Source: Tepidimonas sp. (GTDB lineage: Bacteria; Pseudomonadota; Gammaproteobacteria; Burkholderiales; Burkholderiaceae_C). From it: a DNA stretch of 5,762 nt. Positions 1 to 5,762 of the stretch are shown piece by piece (the first letter of the stretch is position 1; every line of letters starts with the position of its first letter). Both the position numbers and the translations under genes were made by a program. The notes under the pieces are model-generated. The model worked only from the letters and a program-made list of their open reading frames with translations. It was not told the origin of the DNA and did no database searches. The stretch spans positions 1 to 5,762 of the forward strand of contig JANWZF010000226.1 of the NCBI GenBank assembly GCA_025054905.1. The letters are read 5' to 3'.

Positions 1-129
1 CGCAGCCCCTCGCTGATGCGCGAAACGCTCCATTCGTTTGTCGCGCACGTGGACGACGAAATCCACGACCCCCTGGCCAGCACGGCCGCAGCCAAGGGCG
101 CGGGCCCGGCACGCCCGCCGCAACGCTGA
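1..129 (+). CDS. C-terminal end of an unidentified upstream protein (partial)
   Basis: An open frame enters from the left edge and ends at TGA 127-129, giving 42 residues of C-terminus. The tail begins RSPSLMRETLHSFVAHVDDE, looks helical and charged at first, and ends in a disordered Ala/Pro/Gly/Arg-rich stretch. The next gene starts 7 bp after this stop on the same strand, so the two are probably co-transcribed and translationally coupled. Because the next gene encodes a MotB-like stator subunit, the natural guess is a MotA/TolQ/ExbB-type channel partner. Another possibility is the large DUF802-type protein that I recall beside OmpA-family genes in Burkholderiales. The visible fragment has no diagnostic motif, so the function is left open. 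The frame is supported by its position and by the tight junction with the next gene, not by recognised homology. Confidence 0.6.
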   Translation, partial: RSPSLMRETLHSFVAHVDDEIHDPLASTAAAKGAGPARPPQR

Positions 130-136
130 ACGGGCC

Positions 137-985
137 ATGAATGAGCCGCTCAATCCCCTGTCCAGCGCGGCTGCGCGCGCGGCTGGCGAAGCCGCCCCGC
201 GGGTCAGCCCGCTGCAGCGTGGGCGCTTCCAGCGCTGGCATGCCGACCCGGATCCTCCCCAGGAAGAGGAGACCTGGCTGCTGACCTACCTGGACGTCAT
301 GACGCTGCTGCTGGTCATGCTGGTGGTGATGCTGGCGTTTTCCGAGCCGATCACGCGCAAGCCGCCGCTGGGCCGACCGCAGGCGCAGGGCCAGGTGCCG
401 GCCAGCGTGGGGCAGCCGCTGCCCGGCGGAGGCGGCAGCATCGCCCCCCCGCTGGTGCCCCCGCAGCCCAGCGCCGGTCCGGGGCCTCACCCGCCTCCCG
501 GGGCGGCCGGGGAGGGCGGCCGTCCCGCGGCCACCGCGTCGGCGCCGCCGGTCTCCGAGTCCCCTCCGGTGGAGCTGGATCAGGAAGTGATGTTCCTGCG
601 CCGGGACGATGGGCTGATCTTTCGCATCCCTTCGGAGGTGCTGTTTGCACCCGGCGAAGCGGAGCTGACCGCCGCCGGCAAGAGTGTGATCGACCGGCTG
701 CTGCCTGCCATCAACCGGTTGCCGGACTACACCGTGGTGGTGGAGGGGCACACCGACAACGTGCCGATCCAGACGGTGCGCTTCCCCTCCAACTGGGAGC
801 TGTCTGCCGCACGGGCTGGCAGCGTGGTGCGCCACCTGGAAGCGCGCGGCATCAATCCGACCCGGCTGCGCGCCACCGGCTACGCGGACACGCGCCCGAT
901 CGCCGCCAACGACACGGCGGCCAACCGGGCGTTGAACCGGCGCGTGGAAATCACGCTGGAGCCGCCGCTGCGGCCCGCCCGCTAA
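137..985 (+). CDS. MotB-like stator protein with OmpA peptidoglycan-binding domain
   Basis: A 282-residue inner-membrane protein with the layout of a flagellar MotB-type stator subunit. A short cytoplasmic N-terminus is followed by one transmembrane helix at about residues 48-68 (TYLDVMTLLLVMLVVMLAF). D53 in this helix sits where MotB carries its ion-binding Asp. A Pro/Gly/Ala-rich linker of roughly 70 residues (76-145) leads to an OmpA/MotB domain at about 155-277. That domain carries EGHTDN (203-208), NWELSAARA (219-227) and NRALNRRVEI (263-272); D207 and R226 match the residues that bind diaminopimelate in OmpA-like domains. The family couples ion flow to motion while anchored to the cell wall. 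The frame stays open upstream to a TTG at 38, but that would overlap the preceding gene by 92 bp, so ATG 137 is chosen. There is no clear Shine-Dalgarno sequence, so coupling to the upstream stop is likely. It could drive flagella or be a MotB-like paralogue; no motA or other flagellar gene can be recognised here. Confidence 0.85.
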   Translation: MNEPLNPLSSAAARAAGEAAPRVSPLQRGRFQRWHADPDPPQEEETWLLTYLDVMTLLLVMLVVMLAFSEPITRKPPLGRPQAQGQVPASVGQPLPGGGGSIAPPLVPPQPSAGPGPHPPPGAAGEGGRPAATASAPPVSESPPVELDQEVMFLRRDDGLIFRIPSEVLFAPGEAELTAAGKSVIDRLLPAINRLPDYTVVVEGHTDNVPIQTVRFPSNWELSAARAGSVVRHLEARGINPTRLRATGYADTRPIAANDTAANRALNRRVEITLEPPLRPAR

Positions 986-1004
986 AGGATGGCGGGCAGG
1001 CGCC

Positions 1005-1010
1005 TACAAT
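1005..1010 (+). promoter_or_regulatory. -10 box of the uvrD promoter, near-leaderless
   Basis: TACAAT is a strong sigma-70 -10 match in very GC-rich surroundings. It lies 7 bp before ATG 1018, so transcription should begin at or next to the A of that codon. No convincing -35 box is present 16-18 bp upstream (the sequence there is around CTAAAG), and no Shine-Dalgarno sequence precedes the start. The box overlaps the alternative in-frame ATG at 1009, which would not be on the transcript made from it. Confidence 0.6.
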
Positions 1011-1017
1011 GCCGCCC

Positions 1018-3342
1018 ATGGACGACGCCTTGGCCTGGGCGCGCGAGGACGGCGCGCGCCGCGCCCCCGCCAGCCTGCCCCCGGACCCCCCGCTGCTGCG
1101 CGGCCTCAACCCGGAGCAGCGGGCAGCCGTGACGCTGCCGCCGTGCCACGCGCTGGTGCTGGCCGGTGCGGGTTCGGGCAAAACCCGCGTGTTGACCACC
1201 CGCATTGCCTGGCTGCTGGCCACCGGTCAGGTGGGGCCCGCGGGGGTGCTGGCGGTGACTTTCACCAACAAGGCCGCGCGTGAAATGCTCACCCGCCTGA
1301 CGGCGATGCTGCCCGTGAACGTGCGCGGCATGTGGATCGGCACCTTCCACGGCCTGTGCCACCGCCTGCTGCGCGCCCATCATCAGACCGTGGGGTTGCC
1401 GGCCACCTTCCAGATTCTGGACATGCAGGATCAGGCCGGCGCGATCAAACGGCTGCTGAAAGCCCTGCAGATCGACGAGCAGCGGGTGCCGCCCAAGGAG
1501 CTGCAGTGGTTTATCAACGGCGCCAAGGAGGACGGGCTGCGCCCGCGCGATCTGGTGGCGCGCGATCCCGACACGCGGCTGAAAATCGAGCTGTATCAGC
1601 GCTACGAGGAACAGTGCCAGCGCGAGGGGGTGGTCGACTTCGGCGAGCTGATGCTGCGCAGCTATGAGCTGCTGCGCGACCACCGCGCGCTGCGCCAGCA
1701 CTACCAGCAGCGCTTCCGCCACATCCTGGTGGACGAATTTCAGGACACCAACCGGCTGCAGTACGCCTGGCTGAAGCTGTTGGCCGGCGAGATCGGGGAC
1801 GGGGGACGCTTCGTGCCGTGCGGCAACGCCGTCATGGCGGTGGGTGATGACGACCAGAGCATCTATGCTTTCCGAGGTGCGCGCGTGGGCAACATGGCCG
1901 ATTTCGTGCGCGAATTCGGCATCGAGGCGCCGATAAAGCTGGAACGCAACTACCGCAGCGTCGGGCACATCCTGCGCGCGGCCAATCATCTGATCGAGCA
2001 CAACCGGCAGCGCCTGGGCAAGCAGTTGCGCCCCGAGGGGGGCCAGGGCGATCCGGTGCGCGCCGTGGAGCTGCCCAGCGATCTGGACGAGGCGCAGTGG
2101 GTGGTCGAGACGATCCGCCAGCTGCTGCGCGAGGGCCTGCCGGCGCACGAAATCGCGGTGCTGTACCGCAGCAATGCGCAGAGCCGGGCGCTGGAAAGCG
2201 CCCTGTTTCAGGCCGGCGTGCCCTACCGGGTCTGGGGCGGGCTGCGCTTTTTCGAGCGGGCCGAGGTCAAGCACGCGTTGGCCTACCTGCGCCTGCTGGC
2301 CAACCCGCGCGACGACACCAGCTTTCTGCGCGTGGTCAACGTCCCGCCGCGCGGCATCGGCGCCCGCACCGTGGAGCAGCTGCAGCAGGCGGCGCGCGAG
2401 GCCGGTTGCGCCCTGGTCGATGCGGTCACGCTGGTGGGCGGCCGCGGCGGGGCGGCACTGACGGCCTTCGTGGCGCGGCTGGACGTGATGCGCGAGCGCT
2501 GCGGCGGCCTGCCGCTGGGTGAGCTGGTGCAGTCCGTGCTGCACGACAGCGGCCTGCTGGAGCATTACCGCAGTGAGCGTGAAGGGGCCGAGCGGATCGA
2601 AAACCTGGAGGAACTGGTGGCCGCCGCCCATGCCTTCGTGCAGCAGGAGGGACTGGCCACCGCAGCCAGCGCCGATGCCGATGGTGCGGTCATGCGCCCG
2701 CTGGAAGCCTTTTTGGCCCATGCGGCGTTGGAGTCGGGCGAACATCAGGCCAGCGCCGGCCAGCAGGCCGTGCAGCTGATGACGGTGCACGCCGCCAAGG
2801 GGCTGGAGTTCGATGCGGTGTTCATCACCGGGCTCGAAGAAGGGCTGTTCCCGCACGAAAACAGCCTCAGCACGCACGACGGCCTGGAAGAGGAACGCCG
2901 CCTGATGTACGTGGCGATCACGCGTGCGCGTCGGCACCTGTACCTGAGCTGGGCGCAAACGCGCATGCTGCACGGCAGCACGCGCTACCACATCCCCAGC
3001 CGCTTTCTGGACGAGCTGCCGGCCGACAGCGTGCAATGGCTTACCCCACCGCGTGCGCGCGCCTGGGGGACGGCGCAGCCGGCCTGGGGACGCAGCAGCC
3101 TGCACGAGGTTGAACGGCCCGCCGCACTGGTGGGTTTACCACCGGCAGCACCGGCTGCCGTCGGTGCAGAGGAGGCCGCCACGGTGCGCGTGGGCATGAC
3201 GGTGTTCCACACCAAATTTGGTGAGGGGCGGGTGTTGGCGGTGGAGGGGCGCGGCACCGATGCCCGCGCGCAGGTCGATTTTCGGCGCCACGGCCCTAAG
3301 TGGTTGGCGCTGGCGGTGGCCAAGCTGACGCCGGTGGAGTGA
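1018..3342 (+). CDS. uvrD: UvrD/PcrA-type ATP-dependent 3'-5' DNA helicase
   Basis: A complete superfamily 1A helicase of 774 residues, slightly longer than the usual 720-750. Visible motifs: Q motif (LNPEQRAAV, 30-38), Walker A (AGAGSGKT, 49-56), Ia (TFTNKAAREM, 81-90), Ib (GTFHGLCHRL, 108-117), Walker B (VDEFQDTN, 238-245), III (VGDDDQSIYAFRGA, 275-288), IV (LERNYRS, 308-314), V (TVHAAKGLEFDAVF, 589-602) and VI (EEERRLMYVAITRARR, 624-639). Residues 723-774 look like the C-terminal Tudor-like domain, which in PcrA/UvrD binds RNA polymerase; its presence favours UvrD/PcrA over Rep. The family unwinds DNA in nucleotide-excision and mismatch repair and removes proteins from DNA. An ATG at 1009 adds three residues (MPP), but the -10 box covers it, so 1018 is preferred. 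The gene begins 32 bp after the MotB-like gene and appears to have its own promoter. No frameshift or missing catalytic residue is seen. Confidence 0.95.
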   Translation: MDDALAWAREDGARRAPASLPPDPPLLRGLNPEQRAAVTLPPCHALVLAGAGSGKTRVLTTRIAWLLATGQVGPAGVLAVTFTNKAAREMLTRLTAMLPVNVRGMWIGTFHGLCHRLLRAHHQTVGLPATFQILDMQDQAGAIKRLLKALQIDEQRVPPKELQWFINGAKEDGLRPRDLVARDPDTRLKIELYQRYEEQCQREGVVDFGELMLRSYELLRDHRALRQHYQQRFRHILVDEFQDTNRLQYAWLKLLAGEIGDGGRFVPCGNAVMAVGDDDQSIYAFRGARVGNMADFVREFGIEAPIKLERNYRSVGHILRAANHLIEHNRQRLGKQLRPEGGQGDPVRAVELPSDLDEAQWVVETIRQLLREGLPAHEIAVLYRSNAQSRALESALFQAGVPYRVWGGLRFFERAEVKHALAYLRLLANPRDDTSFLRVVNVPPRGIGARTVEQLQQAAREAGCALVDAVTLVGGRGGAALTAFVARLDVMRERCGGLPLGELVQSVLHDSGLLEHYRSEREGAERIENLEELVAAAHAFVQQEGLATAASADADGAVMRPLEAFLAHAALESGEHQASAGQQAVQLMTVHAAKGLEFDAVFITGLEEGLFPHENSLSTHDGLEEERRLMYVAITRARRHLYLSWAQTRMLHGSTRYHIPSRFLDELPADSVQWLTPPRARAWGTAQPAWGRSSLHEVERPAALVGLPPAAPAAVGAEEAATVRVGMTVFHTKFGEGRVLAVEGRGTDARAQVDFRRHGPKWLALAVAKLTPVE

Positions 3343-3364
3343 GCTGGCCGCCGACCCGTGCGGA
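3343..3364. other. Short convergent intergenic spacer
   Basis: Only 22 bp separate the uvrD stop from the stop of the convergent membrane-protein gene. TGGCC at 3345-3349 can pair with GGCCA at 3368-3372, and CCG at 3352-3354 with CGG at 3361-3363, giving an imperfect hairpin that reaches into the membrane-protein gene. No T-tract follows on either strand, so a standard intrinsic terminator cannot be called. Confidence 0.5.
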
Positions 3365-4141
3365 TCAGGCCACCGGCGTGCCGTCGTCGTGGACGAAGCT
3401 GTCGCGAAACGTGTAGTAGAGCGACGTGAAAAACGCCGCGCTCAACAGCGAGGCCACCGGAAACAGCAGGGCCTGGATCACGGCAGCGCCCCCCAGCAGC
3501 GAACCCAGCAGCACCAGCACCAGCGCCACGACCACGAACACGGCCGCCCAGCCGAGGATGAACACCGTCAGCGCCGCCTTGTTGGCCCAGCACGCCACTA
3601 GGCTGAAAAACAGCGCCTTGACCGGGGGCACGCCATGCCAGTGCACCAGCGCAGGCGCGTGCCAGAACAGCAAGCCCAGTGGCAGGTAAAGCACTGCTTG
3701 CCAGGCCAGGTTGCGCACCAGTACCGGATCGTCCAGCCGCGGGCGACCTTCTTCGCCGGTGCCCAACGCCTCGACGCCACCGCCGGCCAGCAGCGTGGCC
3801 AGCGCGATCACCAGCAGCGAACCCAGGGCATACAGCGCCCCCAGCAGCAGCATCGCGCGCGCACGCTCGCGCCCCGCGGCAAACGCGCTGGCCAGCACGG
3901 TGGGCATCGGAAAGCGGCCACGCTCGGCCTGCTGCGTGGCGGCCATGATGCCCAGGGTCGCCGCCGGCAGCAGGGCCAGCGCCAACGGTGCCCCCAGCAC
4001 CGGCACCAGCGCCAGCACGCTGACCAGCAGGATGAACAGGAAAAACAGCCCGGCCATGGCCAGCGGCTGGCGCGCAAACGTGCGCAGCCCCTGGCGCACC
4101 CACTGCCAGCCGGTGCGTGCCGGCACGCGCTGCAGCCTCAT
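3365..4141 (-). CDS. BPSS1780-family multi-pass inner-membrane protein
   Basis: A 258-residue integral membrane protein with no known catalytic motif. The N-terminus is basic (MRLQRVPARTGWQWVRQGLR). Likely membrane segments lie at about residues 28-47, 51-69, 96-119, 145-160, 190-213 and 217-245. A polar, charged stretch at 122-144 separates the third and fourth segments. The GWQWVRQG start, the HAPALVHWHGVPPVKALFFS block (161-180) and the position beside thrB match my memory of the BPSS1780-type membrane proteins of Burkholderiales, whose function is unknown. The ATG overlaps the thrB stop by four bases (ATGA), and a good Shine-Dalgarno sequence precedes it, so it is the last gene of the DUF2782-thrB operon. 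Co-transcription does not show a role in threonine synthesis; transport or a general envelope role would be guesses. The family call is from recall of pattern, not a search. Confidence 0.82.
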   Translation of the reverse strand: MRLQRVPARTGWQWVRQGLRTFARQPLAMAGLFFLFILLVSVLALVPVLGAPLALALLPAATLGIMAATQQAERGRFPMPTVLASAFAAGRERARAMLLLGALYALGSLLVIALATLLAGGGVEALGTGEEGRPRLDDPVLVRNLAWQAVLYLPLGLLFWHAPALVHWHGVPPVKALFFSLVACWANKAALTVFILGWAAVFVVVALVLVLLGSLLGGAAVIQALLFPVASLLSAAFFTSLYYTFRDSFVHDDGTPVA

Positions 4142-5097
4142 GCGCCAGCCTCCCTGCGGCGGGCCAGCAGCACGCGCTCAAAGTGGGTCGGGTCGTGCGG
4201 CTTGAGCATGCTGGCCGGCCGCGGCAGGTACCAGTCCCACAGGCGTGAAATCCAGAACCGCAGCGCCGCCGCCCGGCGCAGCGCAGGCAGCAGCAGACGC
4301 TCGTCGTCGGTCAGCGCGCGCACCGTCTGGTACGCTTGCAGCAGCGCCTGTTCGCGCTGCGCATCGGCGGCGCCGCTGGCCAGATCGATGCACCAATCGT
4401 TGAGCGCCACCGCCAGATCAAACAGCCAGGTGTCGCAGCCGGCAAAGTAAAAGTCGAACACGCCGCTGAGGCGGCCGTCTTCGAACATCACATTGTCACG
4501 AAACAGATCGGCGTGCACCGGCCCGCGCGGCAGGCGCCCAAAAGCCGCGCTGGCGGCCAGCGTGTTCTGATACGCCAGCTCGTCGCGCAACAACTCGGCT
4601 TGCGTCGGCTGCAGATGCGGCAACACCACCGGCACCGTCTCGTTCCACCACGCCAGCCCGCGCAGATTCGGTTGCTGGCGCGGGTAGTCCTGCGCCGCCA
4701 GGTGCATGCGCGCCAGCATCACGCCCACTTGGGCGCAGTGCTCGGGCCCGGGATCCAGGACGCTGCAGCCGCGCAGCCGGTTGACCACCGCGGCGGGTTT
4801 GCCGCGTACCGTGTGCAGGATCGCACCGCTGGCGTCGGCCTGCGGGTCAGGCACCGGGATGCCTTTGTCGGCCAGGTGTTTCATCAGGTGCAGGTAGAAC
4901 GGCAGCTGCTCGTGCGTCAGGCGCTCAAACAGCGTCAGCACCCACTGCAAGCACTGACCGTCGCGTTCGGTGCTGACGAAGTAATTGGTGTTTTCGATGC
5001 CGCCGGCGCAGCCCGTCATTTCCACCAGCGCCCCCAGGCCCAGCTGCTGCATCAGCGCAGCTGCCTCGTCACGACTGACTTCGGTGAACACCGCCAT
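4138..5097 (-). CDS. thrB: Homoserine kinase, APH-fold type
   Basis: A 319-residue cytoplasmic enzyme, the usual length for this family, expected to phosphorylate L-homoserine with ATP in the penultimate step of threonine synthesis. It belongs to the aminoglycoside-phosphotransferase-like fold (the ThrB type of pseudomonads and betaproteobacteria), not the GHMP kinase type of E. coli. Visible features: GGIENTNYFV at 32-41 in the nucleotide-binding N-lobe; VLTLFERL at 53-60; the catalytic loop HADLFRDNV at 195-203, with D197 as probable catalytic base and N202 as metal ligand; and FDFYFAGCDTWLFDLAVALN at 214-233, where D215 replaces the DFG Asp of kinases. The start at 5097 is chosen because MAVFTEVS matches the family N-terminus and sits 4 bp after the stop of the upstream gene. 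The frame stays open for 255 bp further upstream, but that part overlaps the DUF2782 gene. There is no Shine-Dalgarno sequence, so translational coupling is likely. Confidence 0.94.
   Translation of the reverse strand: MAVFTEVSRDEAAALMQQLGLGALVEMTGCAGGIENTNYFVSTERDGQCLQWVLTLFERLTHEQLPFYLHLMKHLADKGIPVPDPQADASGAILHTVRGKPAAVVNRLRGCSVLDPGPEHCAQVGVMLARMHLAAQDYPRQQPNLRGLAWWNETVPVVLPHLQPTQAELLRDELAYQNTLAASAAFGRLPRGPVHADLFRDNVMFEDGRLSGVFDFYFAGCDTWLFDLAVALNDWCIDLASGAADAQREQALLQAYQTVRALTDDERLLLPALRRAAALRFWISRLWDWYLPRPASMLKPHDPTHFERVLLARRREAGA
4149..4155 (-). promoter_or_regulatory. Shine-Dalgarno site of the membrane-protein gene
   Basis: Read on the minus strand this is AGGGAGG, 7 bases before ATG 4141-4139. 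It lies within the last codons of thrB and fixes the membrane-protein start at the ATGA overlap. It is the only strong Shine-Dalgarno sequence I found before any start in the window. Confidence 0.7.
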
Positions 5098-5101
5098 GGC
5101 G

Positions 5102-5422
5102 TCAGAAGGCCAGCACACGCCAGCGCCGCTGGCCGGCGCCGCTGCGTTGGTCATCCTGGCCGGGATCGAGTGGGCGCACCTCATAGCCCGCCAGCCCCGA
5201 GCGCGTCTGCACCTCGATGCTGCGCGTCCGCCCGCCGATGCGCAGCTCCTCGATGCGGCTGTAGCCGTCCTGGTGCACGAGGCGCTCGACTTTGGGCTCG
5301 GGCGCGGCGGTGGCGGCAGCGGCAGTGGGGGCGGACTGAGCATGGGCCGCACAGGCCACGCTCAGCCCAAGTAGCGCTGGCAACGCCAGCCGCAAGTAGA
5401 GATAGGGCGCGTCGATGGACAT
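5102..5422 (-). CDS. Small secreted DUF2782-type protein
   Basis: A 106-residue protein with a Sec signal peptide: hydrophobic core at about residues 8-25 and probable signal peptidase I cleavage after AHA (26-28). C24 lacks a proper lipobox (SVAC), so a lipoprotein is less likely. An Ala/Pro/Thr-rich stretch (30-43) leads to a small domain of about 60 residues with VERLVHQDGYSRIEELRIGG, RSIEVQTRSGLAGYEVRP and the terminal RRWRVLAF. This resembles DUF2782, a periplasmic family of unknown function found between polA and thrB in Pseudomonas; the gene order here is the same. The start at 5422 is supported by the signal peptide and by a -10 box 9 bp upstream. The frame stays open further upstream over polA, but that part is a shadow of polA. 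It is the first gene of an operon with thrB. The family call rests on pattern and gene order; no biochemical role is known to me. Confidence 0.85.
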   Translation of the reverse strand: MSIDAPYLYLRLALPALLGLSVACAAHAQSAPTAAAATAAPEPKVERLVHQDGYSRIEELRIGGRTRSIEVQTRSGLAGYEVRPLDPGQDDQRSGAGQRRWRVLAF

Positions 5423-5431
5423 GACCCCGCG

Positions 5432-5437
5432 ATTGTA
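5432..5437 (-). promoter_or_regulatory. -10 box of the DUF2782-thrB operon promoter
   Basis: On the minus strand this reads TACAAT, 9 bases before ATG 5422. Transcription should start about 2-4 bases before the ATG, leaving almost no leader. No good -35 box is found 16-18 bp upstream; that region lies under the divergent polA promoter. Confidence 0.55.
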
Positions 5438-5461
5438 GGCAAAGCCTGCCCGCACCCGCAG

Positions 5462-5467
5462 TACGAT
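5462..5467 (+). promoter_or_regulatory. -10 box of the polA promoter
   Basis: TACGAT, a five-of-six match to TATAAT, ends 6 bases before the polA ATG at 5474, again predicting a start at the A of the initiation codon. There is no Shine-Dalgarno sequence and no clear -35 box at the standard distance. Confidence 0.5.
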
Positions 5468-5473
5468 AGCGCG

Positions 5474-5762
5474 ATGAGTGCACCTTCCTCCGTCGAGACC
5501 CCGCTGCTGGTGCTGGTGGATGGCTCCAGCTACCTGTACCGTGCCTACCATGCCATGCCGGATCTGCGCGCGGTGCCGGGTGACCTCACCAGCGCGGCGA
5601 CGGGGGCGATCCGCGGCATGCTCAACATGCTGCAGGCGTTGCACAAAAGCTACCCCACCGAGCATCTGGCGGTGGTGTTCGATGCCCCTGGGTCCACCTT
5701 CCGCGAGCAGCTCTACCCGGACTACAAGGCCCATCGTGCCCCGATGCCCGACGATCTGCGTG
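5474..5762 (+). CDS. polA: DNA polymerase I, N-terminal part (runs off the window)
   Basis: The first 96 codons of polA, open to the right edge. The N-terminal 5'-3' exonuclease (flap endonuclease) domain is recognisable: LLVLVDGSSYLYRAYHAMP, with D16 as the first metal-binding Asp; then ATGAIRGMLNML, then AVVFDAPGSTFREQLYPDYK, with the Asp of FDA as another acidic active-site residue, then HRAPMPDDLR. The family fills gaps in repair and removes RNA primers from Okazaki fragments. Whether the proofreading and polymerase domains are intact cannot be seen. The start is fixed by the family N-terminus and the -10 box just upstream. It is transcribed divergently from the DUF2782-thrB operon across 51 bp. 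Confidence 0.96.
   Translation, partial: MSAPSSVETPLLVLVDGSSYLYRAYHAMPDLRAVPGDLTSAATGAIRGMLNMLQALHKSYPTEHLAVVFDAPGSTFREQLYPDYKAHRAPMPDDLR

Noticed and set aside
38..136. TTG start at 38 for the MotB-like protein
   Set aside because: It would overlap the preceding gene by 92 bp and adds a low-complexity Arg/Ala/Pro-rich stretch. ATG 137 is 7 bp after the upstream stop, a normal coupled start.
430..570. GC-rich low-complexity stretch, considered as a non-coding repeat or hairpin element
   Set aside because: It keeps the MotB-like frame open and encodes the Pro/Gly-rich linker; no regular repeat unit is seen.
982..3105. A 707-codon open frame on the minus strand, antisense to uvrD
   Set aside because: It mirrors uvrD in a GC-rich genome where antisense frames often stay open. 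Its composition (rich in Gln, His, Ala, Arg) is typical of a shadow frame and it shows no domain, while the plus strand carries every helicase motif.
3500..3535. CAG/CAC-rich near-repeat (agcagcaccagcaccagc)
   Set aside because: It encodes a Leu/Val-rich membrane helix on the minus strand. The repetition follows from GC-rich Leu and Val codons, not from a separate repeat element.
2985..4450. Several long open frames on both strands across the membrane-protein and thrB genes, up to 398 codons
   Set aside because: They overlap well-supported genes, have Gln/Arg/Ala-rich shadow composition and contain no recognisable domain.
5098..5352. N-terminal extension of thrB upstream of ATG 5097
   Set aside because: It is rich in Pro, Ser, Arg and Cys, unlike ThrB, and it overlaps the DUF2782 gene, which has a clear signal peptide and its own -10 box.
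5423..5734. N-terminal extension of the DUF2782 frame antisense to polA
   Set aside because: The signal peptide begins at the ATG at 5422 and the promoter lies just upstream of it. The extension is antisense to conserved polA sequence.

Overview
The window is GC-rich, densely coded chromosomal DNA. The UvrD sequence, the BPSS1780-type membrane protein next to thrB and the protein-kinase-like (APH-fold) homoserine kinase point to a betaproteobacterium, most likely Burkholderiales. This is inferred from protein families and gene order; there is no rRNA or other marker to fix the genus. No tRNA, rRNA, mobile element, CRISPR array or large non-coding stretch is visible, and no gap between genes exceeds about 51 bp.

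Left half, plus strand: the last 42 codons of an unidentified upstream gene (1-129); a MotB-like stator protein with a transmembrane Asp and a C-terminal OmpA peptidoglycan-binding domain (137-985); and a complete UvrD/PcrA superfamily 1A DNA helicase (1018-3342) with its own promoter-like -10 box. The first two genes look like one transcription unit.

Right half, minus strand: a compact three-gene operon read from right to left. It holds a small secreted DUF2782-type protein (5422-5102), homoserine kinase thrB (5097-4138) and a BPSS1780-family multi-pass membrane protein (4141-3365). The gaps are 4 bp and then a 4-bp ATGA overlap. The operon converges on uvrD across 22 bp. At the far right, polA (DNA polymerase I) starts on the plus strand at 5474 and runs out of the window. 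It diverges from the DUF2782 gene across only 51 bp.

The genes do housekeeping work: DNA repair and replication (uvrD, polA), threonine biosynthesis (thrB) and an envelope-anchored ion-driven motor (MotB-like). I see no convincing undescribed defence, mobile or biosynthetic system. The observations most worth checking are three promoter -10 boxes placed so close to start codons that the mRNAs should be leaderless or nearly so, the conserved polA / DUF2782 / thrB neighbourhood around an uncharacterised secreted protein, and the unusual linker and unidentified partner of the MotB-like protein.
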